This document shows, one piece after another, positions 35,279 to 44,800 of a DNA stretch of 64,000 nucleotides. Every line of letters begins with the position of its first letter. Within the stretch, counting starts at the first letter, position 1. The notes beneath the pieces were generated by a model, which did not search any database, was not told the origin of the DNA, and saw nothing but the letters and a program-made list of their open reading frames with translations. The position numbers and the translations under genes were made by a program. Source of the DNA: Candidatus Nitrosocosmicus agrestis (GTDB lineage: Archaea; Thermoproteota; Nitrososphaeria; Nitrososphaerales; Nitrososphaeraceae); contig NZ_VUYS01000003.1 of assembly GCF_008389435.1 (NCBI RefSeq), positions 91,314 through 155,313 on the forward strand, written 5' to 3'.

Positions 35279-35809
35279 ATGTACAAGTATAATAACACCA
35301 AAAATGCTGCAGTAATATTAGCAGCTGCGATTGCAACCGCTATAGTAATGGGTCCAATAATAAACAATATTGGAGAAGTTCTCGCAAAACAAAAGTATGA
35401 TGACTGGGATGATTGCAGAGATGATCACAGCAAGAACTGGTGTAAAAAATACTTTAAGCATCACCATGATAACGATGATGACTATGATGATGATGGCAAC
35501 AGAGCATCTCAAGGAATTGGACAGTCACAATCATCGAGTCAAAATAGTCAAGTAGTATCAGGTGGCGACAGCATTGGTTCAGGTAACAACTTTAGTTTCC
35601 AAAACCAAGTAAATACAGGAAATAACGCCTTAGCACAAGATGACGATGATGACGATGATGGCAACAGAGCATCTCAAGGAATTGGACAGTCACAATCATC
35701 GAGTCAAAATAGTCAAGTAGTATCAGGTGGCGACAGCATTGGTTCAGGTAACAACTTTAGTTTCCAAAACCAAGTAAATACAGGAAATAACGCCTTAGCA
35801 CAGCAGTAA
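35279..35809 (+). CDS. Secreted protein with two identical Q-repeat modules
   Basis: The 176-residue product has a signal segment (residues 9-36), a His/Asp/Cys-rich part (DDWDDCRDDHSKNWCKKYF and HHHDNDDDYDDD) and two modules of 55 residues. Each module reads GNRASQGIGQSQSSSQNSQ, then VVSGGDSIGSGNNFSFQNQ and VNTGNNALAQ. Neither has the Cys pair. They are encoded by a perfect repeat (35489-35637 and 35654-35802, offset 165 bp) so recent that no base has changed. The GIGQSQSSSQ and QNQVNTG.NALAQ phrases equal those of the 623-aa protein at 50292. Confidence 0.8.
   Translation: MYKYNNTKNAAVILAAAIATAIVMGPIINNIGEVLAKQKYDDWDDCRDDHSKNWCKKYFKHHHDNDDDYDDDGNRASQGIGQSQSSSQNSQVVSGGDSIGSGNNFSFQNQVNTGNNALAQDDDDDDDGNRASQGIGQSQSSSQNSQVVSGGDSIGSGNNFSFQNQVNTGNNALAQQ
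35489..35802 (+). repeat. Perfect tandem duplication, 165-bp period
   Basis: 35489-35637 and 35654-35802 are identical over 149 bp, inside the coding sequence, separated by an Asp-codon run. It marks very recent unequal exchange or slippage. Confidence 0.9.
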
Positions 35810-36376
35810 GTCAACAAACCTTAATTTCTATATCTTTTTTAGTGTATTTACATTATCAGCGATCAAGAAATTTAATCACTTCAATCATAGGTTTCAGTAT
35901 TAAGAATATCTAAAAATGTTATAACTTTCAACTTGCTAAAGAATCCCTGAAAACAACAAAATATCCATTTCTTCAGAAATAAAGAGAGAAATGAATTAAA
36001 CGTCTTAAATTAAAGACAAATCAATCACTAACCGCAATAAAGAATGAAAAACATCATAATTGAGCCAAAATTGAATTCTTATGTGAATCCATGTATTTTT
36101 CCTAAAAATGTTGCCAGAAGATTTCTTCTTGACTGCGAAAAGATTAGTTATAATTTTATCAAAAAAAGTGGTCGTACTATTTGTGCATTTATTTTTATAT
36201 ACAAGCAATCATTCTATCTTCCTGCAAAATTATTGCCAAACCTGTATAATTTTGATATCATTTTGCTTTCGCTTTAATTTAGTCCAATTAAACTGATTTA
36301 TTTCGCTGATGAAAGAAAAAAAATGCATAAATTACAAACGTGAGTTCAAGGAAATTTTTTCTACAAAATTATATTA
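35810..36376. other. Intergenic stretch
   Basis: Two overlapping frames (36005-36208 minus, 36044-36277 plus) have no protein-like pattern and are not accepted. No other feature seen. Confidence 0.35.
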
Positions 36377-36790
36377 TTAAATTCCTTTTCTCATTTTAAA
36401 GATCCCAAGACCCATTATGACATAACCTATTACAACAATAGCGATGAATTGTGGTAAAGGAGGGGTTACCACCTTTACTCCTTCATAACTATTTAGTAAT
36501 TGGGGGCTTATGAAAGTTGAAAACAAAACTGCTGTTCCAATAACCGCTCCCCCTATTATGAGTAATGTGGATAAGACCTTTGAAGGCATGCGTATGGCTA
36601 CAACAAACGATATTAAGAAAAGTGAAATAGATGCACCGCCAAAAATCCATCCCCTATCTTTTGAGGAGAGTGGTAATAAACTTGATTGACCTAATACAAT
36701 GGCTGTAAGAACGTCTATGATATATATGACAAGTAATATTATTGCAATTGAAGCTATAATTTCAGAGATTGTTTTTCTAGCTTGATTCAT
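36377..36790 (-). CDS. Four-helix membrane protein, unknown function
   Basis: The 137-residue protein has membrane segments at about residues 10-34, 47-68, 73-93 and 112-131. A short basic motif, RMPSKVL, lies between helices 2 and 3. No family is recognised. It is 103 bases downstream of the phasin-like gene on the same strand. Confidence 0.65.
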   Translation of the reverse strand: MNQARKTISEIIASIAIILLVIYIIDVLTAIVLGQSSLLPLSSKDRGWIFGGASISLFLISFVVAIRMPSKVLSTLLIIGGAVIGTAVLFSTFISPQLLNSYEGVKVVTPPLPQFIAIVVIGYVIMGLGIFKMRKGI

Positions 36791-36893
36791 AGTGTAAGTT
36801 GCCTTACAAAGTTAATAACGATAATATATGCTGATACAATAAATAAAGTGCTAAAACAGTAAGTATTTAAAATAATCTTGGGGTTAAAAAAAA

Positions 36894-37463
36894 TTAAGCT
36901 GTGGATTTGTTGTCTGTATCTACTGAATCATAGATACTGACACTTCTTTTTCCAATTTCTGCAAGTTGTTTTGATTGTTCTTTTGTGTTGCTAATTACGT
37001 TTTTGAACAATTCTACATTTGAGAATGCAATATTGTTTATTATTCTACTTACAGCTACGCTATTTTCAGCATAGTTATTGGCAAATTTTGAATAGATTTC
37101 AGGCAATTTTCTGTACAAATCTTGATTGTTCCACAGTTGGTTGTTTGCATTTTCCACATATGGTCTAAAAGCAGATTGGAATGAATCGATTGCCTGTTTT
37201 TGATATTCTAGATAGTTTTCTGCGATATCTCTTGTTGCTTGAACTGCTTGCTCTTGAACTTCATTTATGGTTTGGGTGTATCGAGGAATTTGACTTCTTG
37301 CTTCTGTTATGTTCTTTTCAATATTTTTCTTTGATTCGTTGAATACCTGGTTTAATGCTTGTGTGGTTTCTTGAATGGCTTTATTGAATAACTGGTTATT
37401 GTTATTAACTACCTGATCGAAACTTTCTTTGGTTAAATTTTCTTTTTTATCTTGTTTAGACAT
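36894..37463 (-). CDS. Phasin-like coiled-coil protein
   Basis: The 189-residue soluble protein is almost entirely helical. Heptad-like Gln/Asn-rich helices (FDQVVNNNNQLFNKAIQETT, LNQVFNESKKNIEKNITEAR) are followed by EYQKQAIDSFQSAFRPYVEN and a last long helix. The pattern F...Q.....F..A.....N..L matches phasins, which coat polyhydroxyalkanoate granules; thaumarchaea are known to carry PHA synthase genes. No phaC/phaE is in the window, so granule binding is inferred. No membrane segment or signal peptide. Confidence 0.6.
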   Translation of the reverse strand: MSKQDKKENLTKESFDQVVNNNNQLFNKAIQETTQALNQVFNESKKNIEKNITEARSQIPRYTQTINEVQEQAVQATRDIAENYLEYQKQAIDSFQSAFRPYVENANNQLWNNQDLYRKLPEIYSKFANNYAENSVAVSRIINNIAFSNVELFKNVISNTKEQSKQLAEIGKRSVSIYDSVDTDNKSTA

Positions 37464-37802
37464 TATCCATAGTTAACCATCGCCTTATATAAACATTGGT
37501 ATAAAATGGTATGTATTACCATGCAATGAATTTGACATGTTCGTTTTAACGGTAGTGATTCTAATAGGTGATTACAATGCAACTTAGACTTCACAGTATT
37601 TATCTATGTCGACTTTACATAAATCGATTAAATTATTTTTATCTTTCTTAACCAGCATTTCAGTCTGGTCCGTTTAGTCAATGCTGGTGCAGTAAATCGA
37701 GAGCAGATACAATTCGTATTTGTAATAAAATGAATTATTTTCCCAATAGAGTTAGATTTGATCCAATATGATCAAAACTTCATCAAAAAACTTCCGTAAC
37801 AA
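37464..37802. other. Intergenic stretch
   Basis: Upstream DNA of the phasin-like gene. A palindromic run ACCGTT/AACGGT-like near 37550 is too short to interpret. No gene. Confidence 0.35.
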
Positions 37803-38069
37803 TTGTCGAATAAGTTTTTTTACATCATTGGCTTTATATTTAATGTGTCTGATAACAATAATTATACATACAAGACACATTTTAGGCAAGTACCAGGTTT
37901 AGGCTTAACCGCAGTGGTTCCAAGGGAATGGTTAAATAAAAAAGTAAAATTTGAATATGCTGAAAGAGAGTTTGAAAGTTTAGTTATGTACCGCGGAAAA
38001 AGATCCATAATAAGGTTAGAGCAAAAATCCCTAAGTGGTGGTCCTGTAACTATTAAACTGATGGAATAA
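37803..38069 (+). CDS. Small hypothetical protein, about 75-88 aa
   Basis: The frame opens with TTG 37803, but a GTG at 37845 (MSDNNNYTYKTHFRQVPGLG) gives a more natural soluble protein of 74 residues; the residues before it are hydrophobic and AT-driven. It has a beta-rich body, LTAVVPREWLNKKVKFEYAE, and RSIIRLEQKSLSGGPVTIKL. No family is recognised, but codon use and composition are protein-like. Confidence 0.5.
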   Translation: MSNKFFYIIGFIFNVSDNNNYTYKTHFRQVPGLGLTAVVPREWLNKKVKFEYAEREFESLVMYRGKRSIIRLEQKSLSGGPVTIKLME

Positions 38070-38334
38070 CGCTGTAAATTTCTGGATTTTCTCAAAATTT
38101 ATCATAATGCAACATTAATCGTGTTCAGTATTTACAACCATTTGTGGCAGGATAACTGAGAACTAATAAAAAGTCACTAGATCAGTGGTACATACATCCA
38201 TTTTTGCAATTGATTTTTGTAGAATCCATATAAGCAGTTCATATTGAATTGAAATTTTCTGTCATCTACAATATAACCAGTTGAAACTGCGTATATTCTC
38301 AAATAAATTCTGATAAAAAAACAGTTATATTAAA

Positions 38335-39345
38335 ATGAAATCTAAAATTGATGTGGTTCAATGGACTATTGAATCCATATTGAGATTCTTAAATGATTCA
38401 GACTATGTAGTTGAGGGTCACCAATCTAAAACAAAGTCTAAATCGATAAGTGATATATCTTCATTAAATTCTGCTATGGAATCTGATATTTCATTCTGTT
38501 CGGCCGATGAATATAAAGGCCTATTTTCAATTTCACATTCTAATGCAGGTGTAATACTTTGTAAGAAAAGCCTGGAAGGACAGGTTTACCCAAATCAAAA
38601 GAAAGATCAATATTTAATCTTTGTCGAAAATCCTCGCCTCGAATTTACCCGGATTGCAAAGAAGATCAAAGTAATACCTCCTAAAGTGGGAATATCTTCA
38701 AAATCCGTAATTTCTGAATCAGCAAAATTAGGTAGGGATTGCTACATTGGAGACTTTGTTGTTATCGGAGACGATTGCAAAATTGGTGACAATACATTCA
38801 TTGATTCTAAAGTAAATTTGCAGAATTGTAAAATAGGGGATAACTGTATCATTCAACCAAACGTCGTCATTGGCTCTGATGGATTCGCATATGAGCGCGA
38901 AAATGAAAATCTGAAATTAGAAAAATTTCCACACTTTGGCAAGGTAATCATAGAAAATGATGTTGAGATATGTTCGAATTGTTCAATAGCAAGGGGCTCT
39001 TTAAGCGATACAGTAATAGAACAAGGAACAAAAATAGATGCTCTCTGTCATGTGGCACACAACGTACACGTAGGAAAAAATACCGAACTCACTGCTGGAA
39101 CAATAATAGGTGGAAGCACCAATATTGGCGAGAACTGTTGGTTAGGACTAAATAGTACTGTAAAAAACAAGCTCCATATAGGCAATAACGTGATTGTAGG
39201 CTCTGGAAGTTCAGTGATTTATAATATCGATGACGAAGATATTGTCGCAGGTGTTCCTGCTAGGTCAATAAAGAAAAAAATCACGGCAAATAAAGAGAAA
39301 TTATCCTTGATGGCAGGACAAGTGAATCATGATTTGACAAATTAG
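38335..39345 (+). CDS. LpxD-like left-handed beta-helix N-acyltransferase
   Basis: The 336-residue protein has an N-terminal LpxD-type domain (about residues 1-110) and a hexapeptide-repeat beta-helix (115-305) with I.....IGDNC.I.P.VVIG. The segment GFAYERENENLKLEKFPHFG, then ARGSLSDTVIEQGTKID and the HVAHNVHVG motif with His242 match bacterial LpxD, where that His is catalytic. LpxD transfers 3-hydroxyacyl chains to UDP-glucosamine in lipid A synthesis. Archaea do not make lipid A, so the substrate here must be another nucleotide-sugar amine, perhaps for surface glycans. The gene is alone. Confidence 0.85.
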   Translation: MKSKIDVVQWTIESILRFLNDSDYVVEGHQSKTKSKSISDISSLNSAMESDISFCSADEYKGLFSISHSNAGVILCKKSLEGQVYPNQKKDQYLIFVENPRLEFTRIAKKIKVIPPKVGISSKSVISESAKLGRDCYIGDFVVIGDDCKIGDNTFIDSKVNLQNCKIGDNCIIQPNVVIGSDGFAYERENENLKLEKFPHFGKVIIENDVEICSNCSIARGSLSDTVIEQGTKIDALCHVAHNVHVGKNTELTAGTIIGGSTNIGENCWLGLNSTVKNKLHIGNNVIVGSGSSVIYNIDDEDIVAGVPARSIKKKITANKEKLSLMAGQVNHDLTN

Positions 39346-39503
39346 GTTTTCCGTGCAATACATTGTCATCAAAGTGGGAAATCCAACCATATCTAAGTTT
39401 CTATTTTATCACAATGCAGTTTGAAAGGGATTTTCCTTTGTTTAGGGTACAGTTATTGTATGCCAACTTTTAGAAATGTATAATATTTATAATTTGAAAA
39501 CGT

Positions 39504-39974
39504 TTACTCATAAGAGTCTTCTTGACGCCTTTTCCCGACCTTTGGAATACGCGGTACAACCAATGCAAATATTATTGATATTATTGCAATAAAATACAAA
39601 TTAAACCCTATTGCCATCCCAATAGACCCTGAAAACCAGATACTGGCCGCAGTAGTGAGATTGACTACCTTTTTTTTCGTCGGATCATTTGATTCCTTAT
39701 TATCAAATAACTCGCCTTTTAGGATTATTCCTGCTCCAAGAAATCCGATTCCAGTAACAATTTGAGCAGCTATTCTTGATGTTGAATTAGGATCAACCAA
39801 AGCTGAAATATAAGTAAAAATCATGGAGCCTCCAATGACAAAACAATGTGTACCTATTCCAGCAGCTTTGCCTTTGGATTCTCTCTCTGCTCCTATCAGA
39901 AAGCCTGCCAATAGGGACAAACCCGTGCCAATAGAAAAATCAATTTCATCGATATTAAATACCCCTGGAATCAT
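39504..39974 (-). CDS. MgtC/SapB-family membrane protein
   Basis: The 156-residue protein has four or five helices and the MgtC core motifs: LLAGFLIGAERESKGKAAGI, then TGIGFLGAGIILKG and NLTTAASIWFSGSIGMAIG. These are the conserved regions of MgtC/SapB, linked in bacteria to low-magnesium survival and ATP homeostasis. The bacterial soluble C-terminal domain is absent; only a short basic tail remains. Role in archaea is unknown. Confidence 0.9.
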   Translation of the reverse strand: MIPGVFNIDEIDFSIGTGLSLLAGFLIGAERESKGKAAGIGTHCFVIGGSMIFTYISALVDPNSTSRIAAQIVTGIGFLGAGIILKGELFDNKESNDPTKKKVVNLTTAASIWFSGSIGMAIGFNLYFIAIISIIFALVVPRIPKVGKRRQEDSYE

Positions 39975-40202
39975 GTGTCTTATTTTTTAAGATACAGCAT
40001 CAAATATAGGCTTGTGATTTTTATATTTATAAACAAGTTCCTTTTCTTAAATTAAGTTAAATAAAATTTGATTCGATGTAGTTTGATTAGTTCCTGTACA
40101 TCGCAGTCTTTAGTCCGTCACATTAATCTAAAGTTCGTCATTATTTTCAATTCTTTGCACATAAAAAAAACAATATATGATTTATTAAAATAAATAAAAT
40201 CT

Positions 40203-40628
40203 GTGGTTTTTGATAGTCCAAATAATAAATATCTAAAATATACTGACATTTTACATTGTGCCTTTGAATATTATAGGGATAGGATTAGAAAAGAAGTCAA
40301 ACACGAACGCGAAAATAACAATAATTTTGTAATCATTGATTTTTTCGATAGACTTGATAAATCACTTAATAAAACAAAGGACTATTATATTCAGCAGATA
40401 GGCAAACTGATGGAAAATTCAGATCCAAATAGCCTACCCCATATTGCTGTTCTTAGAAGTGTACTTTTTGTTTATGATAAAGATTTAAATCGATGCAGGG
40501 AATTATTAAACAATCAATTCAATTTATATCCTGTAGGCGAAGGATCTGTTAAAGAAAAGTCTGACCTCGTAAAAGATCTGATAAGTAGAGTTTCAATAAA
40601 GACCAGATCAGAAACCAAAGTAAATTGA
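40203..40628 (+). CDS. Hypothetical helical protein, 141 aa, GTG start
   Basis: The product, from GTG 40203, is soluble and helical: YLKYTDILHCAFEYYRDRIR, KSLNKTKDYYIQQIGKLMEN and a C-terminal charged part. No domain recognised. It lies alone, converging with the HNH protein gene 4 bases later. Confidence 0.6.
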   Translation: MVFDSPNNKYLKYTDILHCAFEYYRDRIRKEVKHERENNNNFVIIDFFDRLDKSLNKTKDYYIQQIGKLMENSDPNSLPHIAVLRSVLFVYDKDLNRCRELLNNQFNLYPVGEGSVKEKSDLVKDLISRVSIKTRSETKVN

Positions 40629-40714
40629 TTGGCTAGTTTAAAGCCCTGTTTTTACAGATAGAAAAATTGCCACATATCTGAACCCTTGTATTTGAATTGA
40701 ACAATCTTTGACCT

Positions 40715-41341
40715 TCAAATCTTGCTTTCAATTGTTCTTTGTCGAGTCTTGATGGCATGACAGTTTGGGCATAGCGCTTGACAATTGACTTGCCTGTTGT
40801 CTGCCCTATTTCCATTCTTGTGATCAAAATCTACTACCACAAGAATTCTATTACAATGCGCACATCTGTTTTTCTGCTTTGTTAAAATGCGTTTTCTAGT
40901 TAATTGTGTGAAACTCTTTCTTTGGTTTTTGATCTTCCAAAATTTTTTCTCAAGAATTGCTGCGATTGGTCCAAATACTGTAATAACAAAAAGGAAAGTT
41001 GTTGATGTTATAGTTAAGTGAGATTTGAATATATTTGAAACCAAATACAATGATTCTTGATAAATATCTGAAGCTACTAGATTATTGCTCGAAGCAAAAT
41101 ATGTCCCAAGAGCGTTTGCTATGGAGATAGGGACACAATCAGATGGATATCTATGATTTAAATCGTTTGCAAAATGGGTCGGATTGTTAATGCTATTATA
41201 AATGTAGTTCAAATAATCTGATATATGATAATTTGACTCATTGTTGTTGCATACCTTGTAATAATCATTTGATAGTTCAAACTGGTTGTTGTCATCTATC
41301 AAAATACCATCTAATGCCAAGAACAATGTAATTATGCCCAA
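40715..41341 (-). CDS. Membrane-anchored HNH endonuclease-like protein
   Basis: The 208-residue protein has an N-terminal hydrophobic stretch (residues 1-14), a polar external part, a second helix at about 108-130 and a C-terminal HNH domain: Cys160-x2-Cys163, VVDFDHKNGNRADN with His174 and Asn181/182, then CPNCHA with Cys191, Cys194 and His195. The paired CxxC knuckles bind structural zinc and the D-H/N/H residues are those of metal-dependent HNH nucleases. Tethering of the nuclease domain to the membrane is unusual; it could act in uptake or defence. Length is larger than minimal HNH proteins because of the N-terminal part. Confidence 0.75.
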   Translation of the reverse strand: MGIITLFLALDGILIDDNNQFELSNDYYKVCNNNESNYHISDYLNYIYNSINNPTHFANDLNHRYPSDCVPISIANALGTYFASSNNLVASDIYQESLYLVSNIFKSHLTITSTTFLFVITVFGPIAAILEKKFWKIKNQRKSFTQLTRKRILTKQKNRCAHCNRILVVVDFDHKNGNRADNRQVNCQALCPNCHAIKTRQRTIESKI

Positions 41342-41684
41342 AATGACATATTTTTTTAGTTCTGGATTTTCACCTTTGCTTTGTATGAATATTTATTACA
41401 AATAATTACTAATATTGGTTGTACTACAACTTATCATAATATTTTACCATTACAAGATTTTTCTGGAAATGCGTTTAAATTGTAAATCAAAATTTGCTCT
41501 ATGGCTTTTTAACTAAATACCATATAAACAGGGAAAAAAGTTCAATCGATTGGAATAAAAAAACTTTTTGAATAAAATTGGATCATAGAAAGTCGACGCT
41601 ATGAAAAGTATTTTCATCTCTTTCTTATTAGAAGGTAGTTTTAATTGAGACTTATAAATACAATGAGTCTATTACATATCATAC
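41342..41684. other. Intergenic stretch
   Basis: Divergent promoters for the HNH gene and the 88-aa gene. No gene. Confidence 0.35.
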
Positions 41685-41951
41685 ATGGGTAGATTATCGT
41701 CTTCTGGTACCAATAATGATGATCAAAAAGAAATTGAAAAACAAATACTTGCAACATTGTTCGAAAGGTATTCTCAGGATATTGCTTTGACAAATACAGA
41801 AGAATTAAAAAGTATTCTCAAAAGTTTTTCAGAATCAAGTCTATATGAGGAAGCACTAAATAACTTGATAATTCAAAACCTAGTCTCGAGAATAGGGGTT
41901 GACGAAATTAAGATCACAGAGTCAGGTATAGAGGAATACGAGAACAGATAG
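41685..41951 (+). CDS. Small winged-helix-like protein, 88 aa
   Basis: The product has helices EKQILATLFERYSQ, NTEELKSILKSF and YEEALNNLIIQNLVSRI, followed by a short wing and IKITESGIEEYENR, the layout of a winged helix with a C-terminal extra helix. It looks like a small transcription factor of the abundant archaeal type. The Ser/Asn-rich N-terminus precedes the fold. Confidence 0.6.
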   Translation: MGRLSSSGTNNDDQKEIEKQILATLFERYSQDIALTNTEELKSILKSFSESSLYEEALNNLIIQNLVSRIGVDEIKITESGIEEYENR

Positions 41952-42220
41952 AACTTATCTGTTTTTTTTGGTATAGTTAGTACAATTCGTTCTTATTTTT
42001 GATTTTGTATTGCCATACACTGCGAAGATTAGTTAACTCTTTTTTCACTGCATTGTCCAAAACTTGAATGGATCACTTCTCATTGAATTCAAACCATGTG
42101 ATATAGTCATTTAATAATAATTGGTCGTTATCAAAATGCAATATAAATATGATTATAGTATGGGAAGATTCATCTTTTTTTTAATAGGTTTAAACGGGCC
42201 AGTAAGTTGAAAAAAATGAT

Positions 42221-42805
42221 TTATGGTTCTTCTGGTGAAGATCCCTCAGTAACACTTAGTGTATTTATGATTTCACACACTTGAGTTTGACCTTGCTCTA
42301 TTGAACCCGTTGCTGTTTCAAAATCATCAACCTGGTTGAACTGTCCTACGCAATCTCCATTTGCATCAGTGTCAATTGTAACAATTGCGGTTTCACCTAA
42401 TTGATTTTCAATATCCATTGTGTTAAAGGAATTTTCTTTCACCGTATAGTTTCCTTTATTTAAACTAATGATAGTACCATTTGAAGATCCTTGGAATGAA
42501 TTTGTTTGTGATTGATTATCCGTAACTATCAAGTCGAACTGATTGGCATCAACATTATCTAAGACAAATTTACAAACAGATTCATCAGAAGGAATGCCCA
42601 AAGAAGAATCACATAGTACAGTCTTTGTCACATTTAATCTTGCTGTAGATTCTTTTGTATCAGTCGAATTAACCGACTTCCTATCGGATTCATTGGTAGA
42701 ATTAATTTGGGCATACGATTCCATGCTCATTTGACCATAAGCTCCGATAGACACTGTATTGATTAACAAAAATATTGCAGTTAAAATACCTACTAATTTG
42801 ATCAA
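42221..42805 (-). CDS. Secreted protein with prealbumin-like (Cna-B type) domain
   Basis: The 194-residue product has a signal peptide (residues 3-24). After a Ser/Thr-rich linker comes an Ig-like domain: RLNVTKTVLCDSS, FDLIVTDNQSQTNSFQGSSN, GTIISLNKGNYTVKENSF, then CVGQFNQVDDFETATGSIEQ and VCEIINTLS. The ..LNKGNYTVKE.. strand is that of SpaA/Cna-B-like prealbumin folds in surface proteins, here with four Cys. Likely on the cell surface. N-x-T sequons are present. Confidence 0.7.
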   Translation of the reverse strand: MIKLVGILTAIFLLINTVSIGAYGQMSMESYAQINSTNESDRKSVNSTDTKESTARLNVTKTVLCDSSLGIPSDESVCKFVLDNVDANQFDLIVTDNQSQTNSFQGSSNGTIISLNKGNYTVKENSFNTMDIENQLGETAIVTIDTDANGDCVGQFNQVDDFETATGSIEQGQTQVCEIINTLSVTEGSSPEEP

Positions 42806-43770
42806 TTGTCTTTATATTTTAGGTTGGGGTTAATTAATTTTAATGTTTTAATTCAAACAGCCCTTTTTTGAGGCTATGAATTTACTTAGCACAATTATTG
42901 GGCATTAGAATCAGGTCTCTTTGCATTTAAGAAAAATTTTTTGGAAACTCCAACAACGCAGTTCTTTTGATTAGAAATGCTGAAATATGTTTCAAATCTG
43001 GAATATTTAAAATCTAAAGTGATATCTTGATTGTGCTTTAGTCGCTTAGTATACATCTTTTTTGAGCCGGTTAATGTAACACATTATTAATCTTAAGAAA
43101 TCAATTTCGATTTGGATGGATTGGTTGCACCTGTAATCTTGAACTTCTAACGCTATTGCAATCGGTGTCCTAAAATATGTGTCACTAATGGATAGGATTT
43201 GAAAGTTTAATTATTTTGTTATGATTCGATGGTTGGTTACTTTAGCCTTTCATTAATTTATATATCTTTTTTTTGGATACATTTCATAATTTCGATAATT
43301 TATTATAAATGGTATATGTAAGCATTAATTATTTTGTCAAATACTGTCTTGCTAATTTGTCCTATATTTTTTCTTAAAAAAAATCCAAGTGCAATTAATC
43401 CTTGCAATTATGTCTGAGGTGCTACATTTATTTTCTAAATTCTTACAGGATTTGGCGACCGCCTTGGCTTTTTGACATCTAAGGTCTTCGGCTAACAAAA
43501 AACATAGGAAAGAGGTACATAGAATCAAAAACTGTTATGAATATCATCATTTGAACATTTTTTAAATTAAAATTTTATGGACTTAATGAATATTATGAAT
43601 GTCTAATGCTAGATTTGACGATCAGTGCAATGGTCCACACCCCTGCATGTTAGAGGTAGAGTGGTGTGAATATTGCAATAATATTTAATACAATATTCTT
43701 TCTAAAGATGTGACCTAGATGAATCATAACCAAGACATACACTTTTAAGCCCATTGATGAGATTCTAGGA
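42806..43770. other. Gap of about 1 kb with a compound hairpin
   Basis: No gene is seen. At 43626-43676 the sequence TGCAAT..CACACC ... GGTGTG..ATTGCA forms two stacked 6-bp stems around a loop of about 21 bases, unlike the surrounding AT-rich DNA. Confidence 0.35.
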
Positions 43771-44565
43771 ATGGCTATTTTGATCCTGAACACTTTATTG
43801 AAAGTGGGTAATAGCATTAAATTTCAGTATTTAGGGACCATCATAATTTTGATAATGTCATTTGTTTGTAACCTTGACGTTAAGCAGGGTCATTCGCATA
43901 ATTTCGACACTGATGATAATTCCACTTTTTTGACATTGATAAATCAAATTTTAATAGAAACTAGATTGCTAAATAATAGCATCAATGGCCCACATTTCAA
44001 CTTGACTAATTCAGAACTATCAGTAAATAATATCCTTGATTTAATTGATGAAATTACAATTAGCGAGGATTCTTTTATTGTCGATAGCGACCAGTTTTAT
44101 AATAATACTATAATGGCTACTGTGGTTGCAAATTTGGCAGATGAAATACTACGAAGTTATGGATCTGCTCATGGTGTTCCATCTAACATTATGCTCAGTA
44201 TGGATTTTGGAAATGTAATTAACCATTCAATGCACAATGTCAATCAATCCGTCATTCAGAATTCTTCTTTAACTGAGGATAAGACTAGTTTAAGCCCCAA
44301 CAATCTTGATTACTCTAATATGAAACTAGTCGATCATAATAAGGCAAAAGCAATCTCTGAACGGATGGTAGAGATTTACCACAGGGAGTTGATAGGGCCC
44401 AAATCCAATTCAAGCGATATGACTCTAACGAATCTAGGGACTTCCTTGTTGGAATTGAATAACGCAGTAGGAAATATCACTTCACCTGTCGACATAATGA
44501 AAATAGTACACACAAAGATTCATCCTTATTTACAACTTGCATTCAATCTAACATTAAAAAGGTAA
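43771..44565 (+). CDS. Exported helical hypothetical protein
   Basis: The 264-residue product has a signal or anchor helix (about residues 18-38), then helical, Asn- and Ser-rich sequence with many N-x-S/T sequons. A conserved-looking core is VVANLADEILRSYGSAHGVP and AKAISERMVEIYHRELIGPK. This is the pattern of exported thaumarchaeal helical proteins of unknown function. Gene alone. Confidence 0.65.
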   Translation: MAILILNTLLKVGNSIKFQYLGTIIILIMSFVCNLDVKQGHSHNFDTDDNSTFLTLINQILIETRLLNNSINGPHFNLTNSELSVNNILDLIDEITISEDSFIVDSDQFYNNTIMATVVANLADEILRSYGSAHGVPSNIMLSMDFGNVINHSMHNVNQSVIQNSSLTEDKTSLSPNNLDYSNMKLVDHNKAKAISERMVEIYHRELIGPKSNSSDMTLTNLGTSLLELNNAVGNITSPVDIMKIVHTKIHPYLQLAFNLTLKR

Positions 44566-44800
44566 AGTCAGTTTAGTTGTTTTATAGTCTCTTCTTTTAT
44601 TTTACAATGTGGATTTTTTGACGAGATTTTTTTCGCCGGGGATCTCCTATCATTCATGGAAAAATTTGGATAATTCTATCTAGATAGGCAAAAAAAGCAA
44701 AATAAAATTTCATTAATTTAATTGATTCAACTTGTTTAACTAATGGTGGAATTTATTTACATATTTGATTTATATAATACAAATAACACCGTAGGTACAT

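Noticed and set aside
36005..36277. Overlapping frames on both strands
   Set aside because: Both are Phe/Ile/Asn/Lys-rich from AT bias and lie where no promoter or neighbour supports them.
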